Counted from the stretch's first letter, positions 1 to 9,691 are shown. The stretch: DNA of 21,077 bases from Bacteroidales bacterium M2 (GCA_001689415.1 LUJM01000116.1:1-21077), one strand, 5' to 3'. Notes: generated by a model not told the origin, from the letters alone. Numbers and translations are program-made.

Positions 1-350
1 CCATGTATGCGCGACAACTCCATAGGGGAAAAAGTAAAAGCCTTTTCCTCCAAAAGAAGATTGATTCGGTCTGCCACTCGGTCCGCCTCAAAGGTTCCGT
101 CGGCCTCCGCTTTCTCTCTGACCGATTTCTGACTATAATACTCCTCAAGTCGCTTGCCGACCTCCTCGCTTGAAATTCGCCCCTCGATATTGGCTTTAGC
201 CTGTTCAAGCAGAAACTCCGACGGCTTCAATCGGTCAACATCCTGCAAACCGATAGCCATTGACCAGTTACGCGCACGCTCCTCCACTCCCGGTTCCCCG
301 GAAGCAAGATACTGCTCAAACGCCCTATATCTATCTTCGTATGGTATCAT
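1..350 (-). CDS. fic: Fic family protein, N-terminal part (gene runs off the left edge)
   Basis: The visible 116 residues match the N-terminus of a Bacteroidales Fic-domain protein as I remember that family. Fic enzymes transfer AMP or similar groups to protein targets. A first helical segment contains RNWSMAIGLQDVD. It is followed by a VbhA-antitoxin-like helix with the pattern ANIEGRISSEEV...YY (about residues 51-73), which in related proteins folds over the Fic active site and inhibits it. The last residues (FSPMELSRIH) match the start of the Fic fold. The catalytic HPFxxGNG motif lies outside the window. The ATG at 350 is the only sensible start, because an in-frame TGA lies two codons upstream. 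The gene begins 43 bp after the SEC-C gene on the same strand, so it is probably co-transcribed with the restriction locus. Intactness of the gene cannot be judged. Confidence 0.72.
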   Translation of the reverse strand, partial: MIPYEDRYRAFEQYLASGEPGVEERARNWSMAIGLQDVDRLKPSEFLLEQAKANIEGRISSEEVGKRLEEYYSQKSVREKAEADGTFEADRVADRINLLLEEKAFTFSPMELSRIH

Positions 351-393
351 TCTTCATTTCTTATGAGTTGCCGATATCTTATTTATGACAACA

Positions 394-2736
394 TCATCGT
401 CCACAGCATTTTTTGTATTTCTTACCACTTCCGCATGGGCAAAGGTCATTTCGGCCTACCTTTCTTTTGTTACTATTTAATGAACACATTGTAGTGCTAT
501 GTCTCTGCTTAAATTCCGAGCAAATCTCTTCATCTTGCTCATTATATTCCCATGGATTGGAATCGTAATAAATGCAATCAACTATGTTAGGACTATGAAG
601 ATAAGAACCAAGACCAATCCATTTATCAGCTTTGCTTATATACTTTCGTATATGTGCGTATGCCGTTGTACGGCCTTCTAAATCTTCTTTTGACATAGAG
701 TTTGATGAGACAAAACTTATTCCAAGCTGCTTGTCAATTGGCATTGCAAACGAATGAATTCCTATGTCATCTTGAGTCTTTTGCTTTGTCTTCTTGATGT
801 ATTTTAGTAGGTCGTCTCTAGATTCGCCACTAAGGTCAAATAACGAAAATACTATATCTATAGCCCCAGGAATATTTTGCGATGAAATCTCATCACACAA
901 TTGCTCAAATTCAGCATTATGCCATGCGTTTGCAATTCCATCAGTATCAATCGACAATTTGTCTAATAGCCCAAGTTTATAAGGATAGTAATTACGGTCT
1001 ATGGCGCTACCAAAGTCCGTATCTAATGACATCCTGTCATATTTCGGATCTCGCCAAAGTTTATGAAGAAGATGATAGCCAAGAAAAATAATCTCTTCAT
1101 CTGCCCAAAAATAGTCCATTAAGATAGTCCGTTGTTTTATGTAATACAAAAAATCATACGGCTTGGTGAGATAATGGGCTAATAATTCTAAATCAAAAAC
1201 CGATAAGAATAACGGATTGGGATTTGTCTCTTTTTTGTCTAATAAAACGAATGAGCAGTATGGTATAGCTGGGTAATTTTCTGTAGTTATACCGAGAATG
1301 TAAACATCATTAATATATTCAGGAATTGTTAACTTATTTCCATTCTCATCAAGAAATATACATTCCTTTGATTTAAGATAATTACGACACGTAAGCCCCT
1401 GTTCATATGCATTTTGAAATGCCCCCTTAAAATCTCTGACTAAAGCGTCTACTTCTCCTCTACGAGCTGCGATGGTCATTTTTTTAGACTTAACCTGTAC
1501 ACATAATGCCTTATTCCCAAGGAGGCACAAAACATCAATATCGGTTACTGTTTTTTCTTTAGTTTTCTTTATCTTTACCGATGGGAAAACATTATCGGAA
1601 CCAAATACTGGACGCAGTAGGTCGCATACTATTTCCTCGCCAACTTTACCGCGATTGTGTAGAGCTTTCGACTTATATTCATTATCCTCACACATCCAAT
1701 AATATGGCGATTCATATACAGCCTCTGCGAGAAGATAGAATACCGGCAAAAACCATTTACCATCGGATAATTGGATGATAGGTCTTGAGTTTATAATGTT
1801 AAAATCACCGATTGTCTTAAAATTTTCGTTCCTTTCTTTATTCCCTGAGCCAAAGTTTTTGAGATAATTATTGATGCCTTCTATTTTTGACAAGCGATCA
1901 CTATCTAATATAAATAGATCTAATAGATTATCGTAAAATACACTCCAAGAGGATTTCCATAATTCTTCTTTTTCAAGTACAGATAGTCCGGAATCATCAG
2001 GCACAGGAGGAAACAGCGAACAGAATTGCATAAACTCCATTCGAGTAAGAATTTCTTCCAAATTCTTATCTTTATCCTTGCCTTTTATGTCTTTCTTTAA
2101 TGTTTTTCGAAACTCATAGTCTCGCAAATCAATAAGCCCGACATTATTAGCCCTTTCTTGTTGAATTCGTTTAATTGATTGTGTAATACTTATAACTTGT
2201 TTGAAAATATAACCTCGATTCTTCTCAAGCCATTCTTCATCATAGCGGTATTTCAAAGGTAGATACTCAAGGTATTGAAAATCGTAGACTCCATCTCCGG
2301 AATAAAAGATGGCCTCTTGCATACTACCATCTTTAGTAAAAAAATCGAATTTTGAGAAAGTGGGCTCAGGACATTTTCCCATTTGTTGACTTGAGAACAT
2401 ATCTTGAATCATTTCTCTCTGAGGATAAAGAAATGTATTATGAAGTTCTCTTAGAAGTTTATAAGTGAGTTCTTTATTCTGTATTAAAGATTCTACAGAT
2501 TCAGGATACGTACAGTCAATTTTATTTTGAATTAAAAAGCCTAAAATAAAAGCTGCTTCTTTAACACTAAGTCGCTCCCGATAATTAATGGTACCAAGCT
2601 TTTCCAAAGGCATGTGAAAATCTTCAAACAAAATTAGGCACAGACTATAGATATAGCCTGGTTTGCTAATCAAATCTCTTATGTCTGAAATAATGTCTTC
2701 TCGTGTCCTAAAAGTTATTTCCTGTTCCTTATTCAT
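394..2736 (-). CDS. PD-(D/E)XK-like (QxK) nuclease-fold protein with C-terminal SEC-C zinc motif
   Basis: 780 residues. The first ~340 residues are not recognised. Residues 362-416 show a nuclease-like core: GKVGEEIV (E367/E368), then TDIDVLCLLGNKALCVQVKSK with D399/D401 and Q414-V-K416. This reads as a PD-(D/E)XK core in which the second acidic residue is Gln, as in Mrr-type enzymes (QxK). That variant is known in active restriction nucleases. The last 24 residues carry a SEC-C zinc motif, CPCGSGKKYKKCC, as in SecA and many unrelated proteins, where it mediates protein contacts. The gene starts 15 bp after hsdR ends and precedes the Fic gene, so it belongs to the restriction operon. It is clearly more AT-rich than hsdR. 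I do not recognise it as a named Type I partner; a helper or second nuclease is an inference. Confidence 0.7.
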   Translation of the reverse strand: MNKEQEITFRTREDIISDIRDLISKPGYIYSLCLILFEDFHMPLEKLGTINYRERLSVKEAAFILGFLIQNKIDCTYPESVESLIQNKELTYKLLRELHNTFLYPQREMIQDMFSSQQMGKCPEPTFSKFDFFTKDGSMQEAIFYSGDGVYDFQYLEYLPLKYRYDEEWLEKNRGYIFKQVISITQSIKRIQQERANNVGLIDLRDYEFRKTLKKDIKGKDKDKNLEEILTRMEFMQFCSLFPPVPDDSGLSVLEKEELWKSSWSVFYDNLLDLFILDSDRLSKIEGINNYLKNFGSGNKERNENFKTIGDFNIINSRPIIQLSDGKWFLPVFYLLAEAVYESPYYWMCEDNEYKSKALHNRGKVGEEIVCDLLRPVFGSDNVFPSVKIKKTKEKTVTDIDVLCLLGNKALCVQVKSKKMTIAARRGEVDALVRDFKGAFQNAYEQGLTCRNYLKSKECIFLDENGNKLTIPEYINDVYILGITTENYPAIPYCSFVLLDKKETNPNPLFLSVFDLELLAHYLTKPYDFLYYIKQRTILMDYFWADEEIIFLGYHLLHKLWRDPKYDRMSLDTDFGSAIDRNYYPYKLGLLDKLSIDTDGIANAWHNAEFEQLCDEISSQNIPGAIDIVFSLFDLSGESRDDLLKYIKKTKQKTQDDIGIHSFAMPIDKQLGISFVSSNSMSKEDLEGRTTAYAHIRKYISKADKWIGLGSYLHSPNIVDCIYYDSNPWEYNEQDEEICSEFKQRHSTTMCSLNSNKRKVGRNDLCPCGSGKKYKKCCGR

Positions 2737-2751
2737 CGTTGCAAACTTGTT

Positions 2752-5700
2752 TTAGAAACCGTTCATTTCAAGATCAGTGATACTACGGGATATGACGTAG
2801 GCGTACATCGTCACGAGGATATGTACTGCCTCACGTAATTCGGTATCGGGAATCTCGGGAGCACTGTGTGCCTCGTCGTTTCTCCAGCCTCTTACTTTCT
2901 CCAGATAGTCACGGAAACGGTAGTAACGCGCGTCTGTCGTGTGTTTCAGTCGTTTCAGTGACTCGTGTCCTAATATGCAATCCGCAAATGTAGTGCTATC
3001 GGCAGAGCCTTCACGTGTAGTCAGTTCACGGCTGTTGATGAGATAGTAAAGCTTCTTAAGGAACGGCTCGAATTTACCTACAAGAGTGTTGAAATTCACA
3101 CGACGTTCCAGTTCGCTCAACCGGTCATTGCAAAGCAGTTGGTTGAAAGAATGGATAAGAAGGTCATTTGCGCCGTTCAACCCCGGTTTCGCAGCTCTCT
3201 TCTGAATCACATTGATAAGATACTCCGCCACTTCATCAAGGCGACGCGAAGTCTGAGCCAGTTCAATAAACTCTTCACGGATTTCAGCCACAATCTTCTC
3301 TGCAAGACGGTGTAGGTCAAGCTCGATACTGCTCTGTTGATTGTTGCGCAATGCCATATCGAGAATACCACGGATATACTCGCGGGCAAATGGTGTATCG
3401 TTGATAAACTCTTCGTAAAGGTCTATACCCTTGCCGCTCATATCAAGCACAAGATCTTGAGCGCGTTCCGAGAACAGTTCGCGCAATACACCGTATGAAT
3501 TACCGCTTCTGACTGCCTCGTTGATTTTCACATCTGTCAACATCAGATGATTCAAAGGACGGAGTACTATGTCATGGTCATCCAAGAAACCCTTATACGG
3601 CTCGTTCACGATGTCTAAGATTTCACGAAGCGAACGTTTCTCATCTTCTGCCGGTGCCTTTACGTCTCCGATCCGTGATGATTTCAGTTCGGCATCCTCT
3701 TCTTCAAGAGCGATTGTGCCTTCCATTATCATCTGGAGCCGCAGTTTGTTGAGATCGACACGGTCAAGAATCTCCATAGGTAGTGTCTCACGAGTGTATT
3801 GCAGACGTGGGTATAAGGCGCGGAGGAAAATGTATTCACGTTCCAGATCCGGGTCGCAATATGTGAGCAACTGCGCCATAAATCCGTAGCTACGGATATA
3901 GCGATTCACGAGTTTGCGGTATTTGTCCTTGTCATCGTTGCTCAGCGGAGTCTCGCGCTCCTTTACAATGGTGTTGCAAAGTGATACAGCCGAGGCTACA
4001 TCCTGTTTGGTCATATACTCTACCACCCGGTCACGCTCAGAGTCATTGTAAAGCTTGAATGCCTTGATGTCATCAAGGTGGGTATAGAGTCGCTGGGTAT
4101 CTACCTCTCCGGTCAGGATTGTTGTCTGATAATATTTCTGGAATGCTTTCTGCACCGAATCGGCATCATTGCGGAAATCAATCACCATTGTGTCCTCCTT
4201 CTTCACGCCTCCCTTATCATAGCAGCGGTTAAGACGCGAAAGAGTCTGGATACATTGGATTCCGCCAAGCATCTTGTCCACAAACATTGTGTGGAGCAGA
4301 GGCTGGTCGAAACCAGTCTGAAACTTATCAGCGACAATCAGAATACGGTACTCCGGAGTGTCGAATGTCTCGCGTATCTTGTCATCCTTGATACCCCATC
4401 CGTTCATCTTGTCCTCGGTGTATTTCGAGCCATCGGGCAGTTCCACCTCACCTGAGAATGCGACAAGAGTCTTGAACTCGCTGCCGTATTCTTCAGCGAG
4501 CAGATTGTCGAATATCTTTTTGTAGCGCACTGCCGATGCACGACTGTCGCTGACGAACATCGCCTTAGCCTTACCGCCGATTTTATTGCGGGTATGCTGC
4601 ATGAAGTAGCTGAGGGCAAGTCGGGCCTTCAGGGTCATGTTCTCCGGTTCCGAGTTCAGTTTACGTAGAATCAATGCCACCGATTTCTTCTCACCATACA
4701 ACTCTTCCGGTTCTTTGGCTACACCTTCGGTGGTCATCGCCATCGTGGGATGTGCCGTATTCTTCTCGATGTATTCAAACATCGTTTTGTAGGTCGTATA
4801 GTTGCGGAGCACGTCGAGGATGAATTTCTCGTCGATTGCCTGCTTCATCGTGTAGTAGTCATGCGCCATATATCCTTCCGGTGTTTTCTTTCCGAAAAGG
4901 GCGTATGTCTTGTCTTTCGGTGTGGCGGTGAATGCGAAATAACTTATGTGGCTCATCTGCTGGCGCTGGGTCTGCATGTATGCCATAAGAGCATCCATCT
5001 GGTCTTCATAACCCTCGGCATCAGCCTGAGCCATTGCCTGCTGAATATCTGCTTCTGTTGAAAGTGCGACCACTATGTCCTTGGCACTCTCATTACCGAT
5101 TGCGGTATGCGCCTCGTCTATGATCACGGCATAGTTGCGGTGCTTCTCGCGTTTCAGTTCGCTTAGCGCATAACTGAATTTCTGGACTGTGCTGACTATA
5201 ATGCGCCCACCCTCATTGATAGCTTTGGCGAGTTTCTTGCTGCCGCGGCGTATATCCTTTACCACTCCAGCCTCAGTAGCGAAAGCATTTACATCATCCG
5301 CCATGTTCGCATTGAGCACAATGCGGTCAGTCACCATGATAATGGAGTCGAATACTGGGGTCTGATCGGGATTGACAAGGTTCACCAGTTGGTGTGCAAG
5401 CCATGCCATTGATTTTGTTTTACCGCTTCCTGCCGAGTGCTCAATCAGGTAGTTATGACCGGGACCATCTTCGCCGACCCATTTGATAAGGTTGCGAACC
5501 ACGCGCAACTGATGGTAGCGTGGAAAGTAGGTAACGCTCTTGCCGTCGCTCTGCACGTTCTTGATAAAATGGTCGATTATGTTCAGAAGAGAATCAGCTT
5601 GCCAAATATCACGCCACAGATAACTTGTGGCATAATCGCCCGACACCTGAGGATTGACTGAATCCACATTGAACGGCAGAAATGCGGTGTCCTCACCGTT

Positions 5701-6318
5701 GAGGAACGTTGTCATGAAGGCATAGTTGTTGTCAATGACGAAATGTACCAAGGCCGTGCGCAGCATCGGATTCTTTGGGTCGCGGTCGTGGCGGTATTGC
5801 CAGATGCCGTTGGTATAGTTCTGCCCGGTGCCTTCGTTTTTCAGTTCGGCGGTGATGATAGGAAAACCGTTTAGAAGGATGCAAAGGTCGAGTTCATTCC
5901 CTTTGTCAGCCTTGTCAAGTGAATAACGCATCTGACGCACTACAGCAAAACGGTTTGCAAGATAAAGCTCATGCAGAGCGGAGTCTTCTCTGGCGAGTGT
6001 CGGTTTAGTCTGCATCAACTTGATTGGAATACCCTGTATCTTCAATCCTTTGCGCAGAATATCCACTAACGAATGTCCATTGTCAAGTTTAGAATTATAA
6101 TCCTTGACTACTGCGTCGAGAGCGGCTTCATCGCTTTTGAAGCGCTTTATCATCCTTGCCCATACATCAGTCTGGGAGCGCAGGAACTGATATAGCATAT
6201 CAGTATCTACACGACGCTTTATGTCGAAATCTTTTGGATCCCGCTTGATATAAAGAGGCGAGGCTAAAAGGGCAGCCTCGATATGTTCTTCAAATTTAGT
6301 TTCGTTGTCGATATTCAT
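2752..6318 (-). CDS. hsdR: Type I restriction enzyme R subunit (HsdR) with HEPN-like C-terminus
   Basis: 1188 residues. HsdR is the ATP-driven translocase and nuclease of Type I restriction enzymes; it cuts unmethylated DNA far from the recognition site. The N-terminal nuclease core shows NELDLCILLNGFPIITAELK (D144, E158-x-K160). The helicase motor has Walker A SAGSGKT (295-301), DEAH (401-404), FTATP (463-467) and a motif VI-like QTLSRLNR. The length is normal for the family. The C-terminus is unusual: a helical segment from about residue 1030 includes RNDEAH (R1146, H1151), which matches the RNxxxH motif of HEPN ribonucleases. The ATG at 6318 lies 21 bp after hsdS, and the stop lies 15 bp before the SEC-C gene. 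All catalytic motifs are intact, so the protein is probably functional. Confidence 0.96.
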   Translation of the reverse strand: MNIDNETKFEEHIEAALLASPLYIKRDPKDFDIKRRVDTDMLYQFLRSQTDVWARMIKRFKSDEAALDAVVKDYNSKLDNGHSLVDILRKGLKIQGIPIKLMQTKPTLAREDSALHELYLANRFAVVRQMRYSLDKADKGNELDLCILLNGFPIITAELKNEGTGQNYTNGIWQYRHDRDPKNPMLRTALVHFVIDNNYAFMTTFLNGEDTAFLPFNVDSVNPQVSGDYATSYLWRDIWQADSLLNIIDHFIKNVQSDGKSVTYFPRYHQLRVVRNLIKWVGEDGPGHNYLIEHSAGSGKTKSMAWLAHQLVNLVNPDQTPVFDSIIMVTDRIVLNANMADDVNAFATEAGVVKDIRRGSKKLAKAINEGGRIIVSTVQKFSYALSELKREKHRNYAVIIDEAHTAIGNESAKDIVVALSTEADIQQAMAQADAEGYEDQMDALMAYMQTQRQQMSHISYFAFTATPKDKTYALFGKKTPEGYMAHDYYTMKQAIDEKFILDVLRNYTTYKTMFEYIEKNTAHPTMAMTTEGVAKEPEELYGEKKSVALILRKLNSEPENMTLKARLALSYFMQHTRNKIGGKAKAMFVSDSRASAVRYKKIFDNLLAEEYGSEFKTLVAFSGEVELPDGSKYTEDKMNGWGIKDDKIRETFDTPEYRILIVADKFQTGFDQPLLHTMFVDKMLGGIQCIQTLSRLNRCYDKGGVKKEDTMVIDFRNDADSVQKAFQKYYQTTILTGEVDTQRLYTHLDDIKAFKLYNDSERDRVVEYMTKQDVASAVSLCNTIVKERETPLSNDDKDKYRKLVNRYIRSYGFMAQLLTYCDPDLEREYIFLRALYPRLQYTRETLPMEILDRVDLNKLRLQMIMEGTIALEEEDAELKSSRIGDVKAPAEDEKRSLREILDIVNEPYKGFLDDHDIVLRPLNHLMLTDVKINEAVRSGNSYGVLRELFSERAQDLVLDMSGKGIDLYEEFINDTPFAREYIRGILDMALRNNQQSSIELDLHRLAEKIVAEIREEFIELAQTSRRLDEVAEYLINVIQKRAAKPGLNGANDLLIHSFNQLLCNDRLSELERRVNFNTLVGKFEPFLKKLYYLINSRELTTREGSADSTTFADCILGHESLKRLKHTTDARYYRFRDYLEKVRGWRNDEAHSAPEIPDTELREAVHILVTMYAYVISRSITDLEMNGF

Positions 6319-6339
6319 GCGATAATGATTTTGGAGAGA

Positions 6340-7644
6340 TTAAATTACTTTTTGTTTGCCAGTCACGACTTCCGAGATGATTGATTGACGTAGTTCTGTT
6401 AGCGTCTCGCGCTTCTTGGTTAGATTCGCCTTCAATCCGTCAATCTCTGCACACTTCTTATCAAGATAATCCGCTATTTGAACTTGTTCCATATATGGAG
6501 GCATTACTGCTTCCATTTTTCCAAGTGAGTCTGCAGTCAACTGGTTGATAGTTGTGGTCGCAAATAGACCTTTGTATTGTGAAATGGCTATTGATAGTAA
6601 GTAGTGAGAATATTTAGGGTGTTCGTAAGGGCGGAATCTCATCATAAAAGCTCCGAAAGTAACATCCATATCATCCTCTATAAACACAGATTTACCTATT
6701 AAATTAATACTTCCATTTCTGGAACAGATAATTGTATCACCTGAATTTACTGACAATGTTTCAGGATAATTGGCAACAAACACACAATCATCATAATTTA
6801 ACTTGGCATCTTGAATATTCGATGAACGAATAACTAATTTGCCAGAATCTTTAACATCAGAAGGAGAATATGTAAGGCCATTACGAGCCGAACCGATAAA
6901 TTTTAATCTGCATTTAGTCCAATGTTCAGGGATGTCACCGATCCAGTCAATACCAGAGGGTCGCATGGGAGCTTCGGGATTGAGACCACGGGTAACTACA
7001 CGAGAAATCTCGCTCTGTTTCAGTTCGTCAATCAGCTCAATTTCTCGCTCTACCTTTACTATCGCCGCATCTATCTTACCACACTTCGCATCAAGCCAAT
7101 TTGCGATGGACAGCTGCTCTTTAAGTGGAGGGAATGGAATTTTTAATCTTTCTAAAGTCCGCATTCCAATATTTTGCTGTGTGCCAAATGACCAACCATT
7201 CTCTACCTGCTTTTGATAACATTCTGACCGAAGAACGTAATATAAATATTTATAATCTGTCACTTCATTATTAGCTCTAAATGCTGCCAGTGGAGACCAA
7301 ATTGTGAATGCCTCATCTGTATTTACAAGTGCGACCCTTCCAGTCGAAGCACCCGATTTTGTCATATAAATATCATTCCTTTGTGGGATGTACTTCTTAC
7401 AACATTGGTTATAAAATTCTTCCGAAATATAGCCCCTCATATTCTCAAATCTTATTTCACCTGACGAAATAGCCTCGGCTGAAATAAAAGGAATACCACA
7501 ATCGTATAATTGAGGTGTTTCATGGGGACCATCAGTAATAGGCATAGCAAGAGCATGAAGCGTCTTAATACATACCCAATAGCTCGGAATATCTCCAATC
7601 CAGTCGATACCGGATGGCTTGTAAGAATCGTATTGCTGTTTCAT
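6340..7644 (-). CDS. hsdS: Type I restriction specificity subunit S (HsdS)
   Basis: 434 residues. HsdS recognises the bipartite target for both methylation and cleavage. Two target-recognition half-units are visible. Each begins with a copy of PSGIDWIGDIP (residues 10-20 and 229-239) and ends with a PP..EQ..IA.(W/Y)LD.KC..ID segment plus a coiled-coil spacer (about 172-220 and 381-431). The variable parts between them differ strongly and are AT-rich, as expected for exchangeable recognition domains. The start overlaps the hsdM stop in an ATGA, so translation is coupled. hsdR follows 21 bp later. No second hsdS gene or recombinase is visible in the window, so there is no direct sign of specificity switching. 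The recognised sequence cannot be predicted from sight. Confidence 0.95.
   Translation of the reverse strand: MKQQYDSYKPSGIDWIGDIPSYWVCIKTLHALAMPITDGPHETPQLYDCGIPFISAEAISSGEIRFENMRGYISEEFYNQCCKKYIPQRNDIYMTKSGASTGRVALVNTDEAFTIWSPLAAFRANNEVTDYKYLYYVLRSECYQKQVENGWSFGTQQNIGMRTLERLKIPFPPLKEQLSIANWLDAKCGKIDAAIVKVEREIELIDELKQSEISRVVTRGLNPEAPMRPSGIDWIGDIPEHWTKCRLKFIGSARNGLTYSPSDVKDSGKLVIRSSNIQDAKLNYDDCVFVANYPETLSVNSGDTIICSRNGSINLIGKSVFIEDDMDVTFGAFMMRFRPYEHPKYSHYLLSIAISQYKGLFATTTINQLTADSLGKMEAVMPPYMEQVQIADYLDKKCAEIDGLKANLTKKRETLTELRQSIISEVVTGKQKVI
6928..7617 (-). repeat. Pair of diverged direct repeats in hsdS (6928-6960 and 7585-7617)
   Basis: Both 33-bp copies encode PSGIDWIGDIP at the head of a recognition half-unit. 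By eye about 24 of 33 bases agree. Such conserved blocks between variable halves are the usual places where hsdS genes exchange recognition domains by homologous recombination. Confidence 0.7.
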
Positions 7645-9647
7645 CGGGTTTCGGAAATTAGGGATTGGAGTGCGGAAGTTGTATCGGCTTCAAGCACCAT
7701 GAGGTCGGCAAGTATCTCGCTACTGTCGCGCAAGGGCGTGTAGCGGTAGAAAAGACGCGTCAGCGGGAACTCACAGCCTACTTTGTCTTTGCTTGGGTCG
7801 CGCCATGCATCAGGAACAAAAGGTAATACCTCACGGGCGATATATTCATCAATATTCTCCTTCATCGGTATCGTCTCTGTATCGGTAAGAGCAGGATCTA
7901 TTACCACACCACTATCCGGTTTGCCGGGTGTCGCAAACACAGCAGGAGCTTCCGGGTCGGTTGTGCCCAGATTGCGGACGAGCTTCACAAATCCTTGTGT
8001 GAGCTTCTTTCCGAAGTGCTCGCGCATTATTGCAAACATCTCCTCATCGGTTATCTTCCCCTCGGGGTAACCAATCGCGGCAATATGTTCGAGAGATTCC
8101 TTATCAGCTTTCTTTACCTTCTCGCCTTTGGCTGCCTCAGTTGCTTTCTTAGCAATGTCTGTATAGATGAGTCTTAGTGGACGATAAATAGTCACTGTGG
8201 TGTAGAGGAAATCCTCGACATCCATCAGTCGTGCGACTTTTATGTCATCGTTACCCGGAAGGGAAGCGTCAGTGAAATCACCATATATATCGACAATTTG
8301 TTGAATGGCTTCGTCAGGTATCTCATACCGTTTCTTACCGAGGCTTCTCTGGAGCAACTTGGCATAACAAGAATGAGTAGCATCCACCATCAACACCTTC
8401 CCTTTGCGTTCCGCCGGTTTGTTATTGTCGAGAATCCAGAGATAGGTTGAAATATCTGTACCATAGAAAAGGTTCTTTGGCAAGGCTATGATGGCGTCGA
8501 GTAGATCTCTATCCATAAGCATCTTGCGGATCTCGCTCCATCCGCTGCCTGCGGCACCGTTGAAGAGCGGCGAACCGTTGAGCACGATGCCGATGCGGGA
8601 ACCGGTCGGATCCATCTTGCTGATCATGTGGAGCAGGAACAGCAATGAACCGTCGGATGTCGATGGCAGTCCTACAGAAAAACGTCCGTCACTTTTGGCT
8701 GCATCTTCTTTGACTTTACCTTCAATCTTCTTCCAGTCCACGCCGAAAGGTGGATTGGCAAGCATATAGCCGAAATGCTCTCCGGGGAACTGGTCATTGG
8801 CGAGAGTGTCGCCGAGAGCAATGTTACGGTCTTTGTCGAGGTCTCCCTTTATAAGCAGGTCGGATTTACAGATGGCATAGGTCTTTTCGTTGAGTTCCTG
8901 ACCAAATAGATATACCTTCATGTCGTTACGGTCGGTCATTGACTGTAGGTAGCGTTTACCCTCTGTCAACATACCGCCGGTGCCGCAACAGGGATCGTAA
9001 ATTTGGAAATGTTTGCCGAGTGTATTTACCTCGGTCTCGCGTCCGTGCATAACGAGAGAGACTAACAGCCGGACGACTTCACGCGGAGTATAGAACTGAC
9101 CGGCCTTAGTGTTGGTGGTTTCCTTAGACTTGCGTATGATGATCTCGAAGATGGTGCCCATCATGGCATTATCGACACGGTCGGGATGCAGGTCGGCATT
9201 GTTAACGAAACTTTCTGTGACTTGGAACAGCAAGTCGTTGCGATCAAGACGCGAATAAATGCGGCTTATATCGCCATTCTCGCCATCCTCCTGAGTGAAC
9301 GCCAACAAAATGTTGCGCACATTCTGTGTGAAACCGTCAAGATATGTCTTGAAATTATCGGCAAGCATCTTAGGCTGGGCCAACAGTTTATTGAGCGAAA
9401 GCCCGGAGGTATTGAAGAATGTCAGACCGTTACGGCGCATCAAAGCCATAAGCATGACATCTTTTTTCTCGTCAGGAAATTCCTTGTATTGCTGATACAG
9501 TTCATCGTACCGGTCCTGCAATACGCAGTCCAGACGCCTCAAAAGAGTAAACGGAAGAATTACGTTCTCCACTTCGGTATCGTCATAAACACCACGAATA
9601 ATCTCCTTGATGTCCCAAATCATTCCTGCAAGTTCCTGTTCAGTCAT
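7641..9647 (-). CDS. hsdM: Type I restriction DNA methyltransferase subunit M (HsdM)
   Basis: 668 residues. This is the N6-adenine methyltransferase of the Type I complex, using S-adenosylmethionine. An HsdM N-terminal helical region (about 1-150) is followed by TKAGQFYTPREVVRLLVSL (about 180-198), motif I DPCCGTGG (218-225) for AdoMet binding, and the catalytic ANPPFG (motif IV, NPPF at 298-301). SLPSTSDGSLLFLLHM and ALPKNLFYGTDISTYLWIL are later conserved HsdM segments. All catalytic residues are present, unlike the related region in the upstream kinase fusion. It overlaps hsdS by 4 bp. A gap of 73 bp upstream contains its own promoter and operator, so the hsd genes form a separately regulated unit. 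The C-terminal ~180 residues are longer than in the classical E. coli protein. Confidence 0.96.
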   Translation of the reverse strand: MTEQELAGMIWDIKEIIRGVYDDTEVENVILPFTLLRRLDCVLQDRYDELYQQYKEFPDEKKDVMLMALMRRNGLTFFNTSGLSLNKLLAQPKMLADNFKTYLDGFTQNVRNILLAFTQEDGENGDISRIYSRLDRNDLLFQVTESFVNNADLHPDRVDNAMMGTIFEIIIRKSKETTNTKAGQFYTPREVVRLLVSLVMHGRETEVNTLGKHFQIYDPCCGTGGMLTEGKRYLQSMTDRNDMKVYLFGQELNEKTYAICKSDLLIKGDLDKDRNIALGDTLANDQFPGEHFGYMLANPPFGVDWKKIEGKVKEDAAKSDGRFSVGLPSTSDGSLLFLLHMISKMDPTGSRIGIVLNGSPLFNGAAGSGWSEIRKMLMDRDLLDAIIALPKNLFYGTDISTYLWILDNNKPAERKGKVLMVDATHSCYAKLLQRSLGKKRYEIPDEAIQQIVDIYGDFTDASLPGNDDIKVARLMDVEDFLYTTVTIYRPLRLIYTDIAKKATEAAKGEKVKKADKESLEHIAAIGYPEGKITDEEMFAIMREHFGKKLTQGFVKLVRNLGTTDPEAPAVFATPGKPDSGVVIDPALTDTETIPMKENIDEYIAREVLPFVPDAWRDPSKDKVGCEFPLTRLFYRYTPLRDSSEILADLMVLEADTTSALQSLISETR

Positions 9648-9678
9648 ATCTTGAAAGGGGTTTAAGTCGTTTGTATTG

Positions 9679-9686
9679 CAAAGTTA
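9679..9686 (-). promoter_or_regulatory. -7 promoter element for hsdM (TAACTTTG)
   Basis: A perfect Bacteroidales TAnnTTTG element lies 32 bp before the hsdM ATG, giving a leader of about 25 nt. The shared inverted repeat lies 9 bp further upstream, in the zone where the -33 contact would fall. No good -33 TTTG is seen, which fits a regulated promoter. Confidence 0.6.
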
Positions 9687-9691
9687 CTAAA

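Noticed and set aside
6928..7617. Phase-variable hsdS inversion system
   Set aside because: The repeats are direct and diverged, and no second hsdS or recombinase gene lies in the window.
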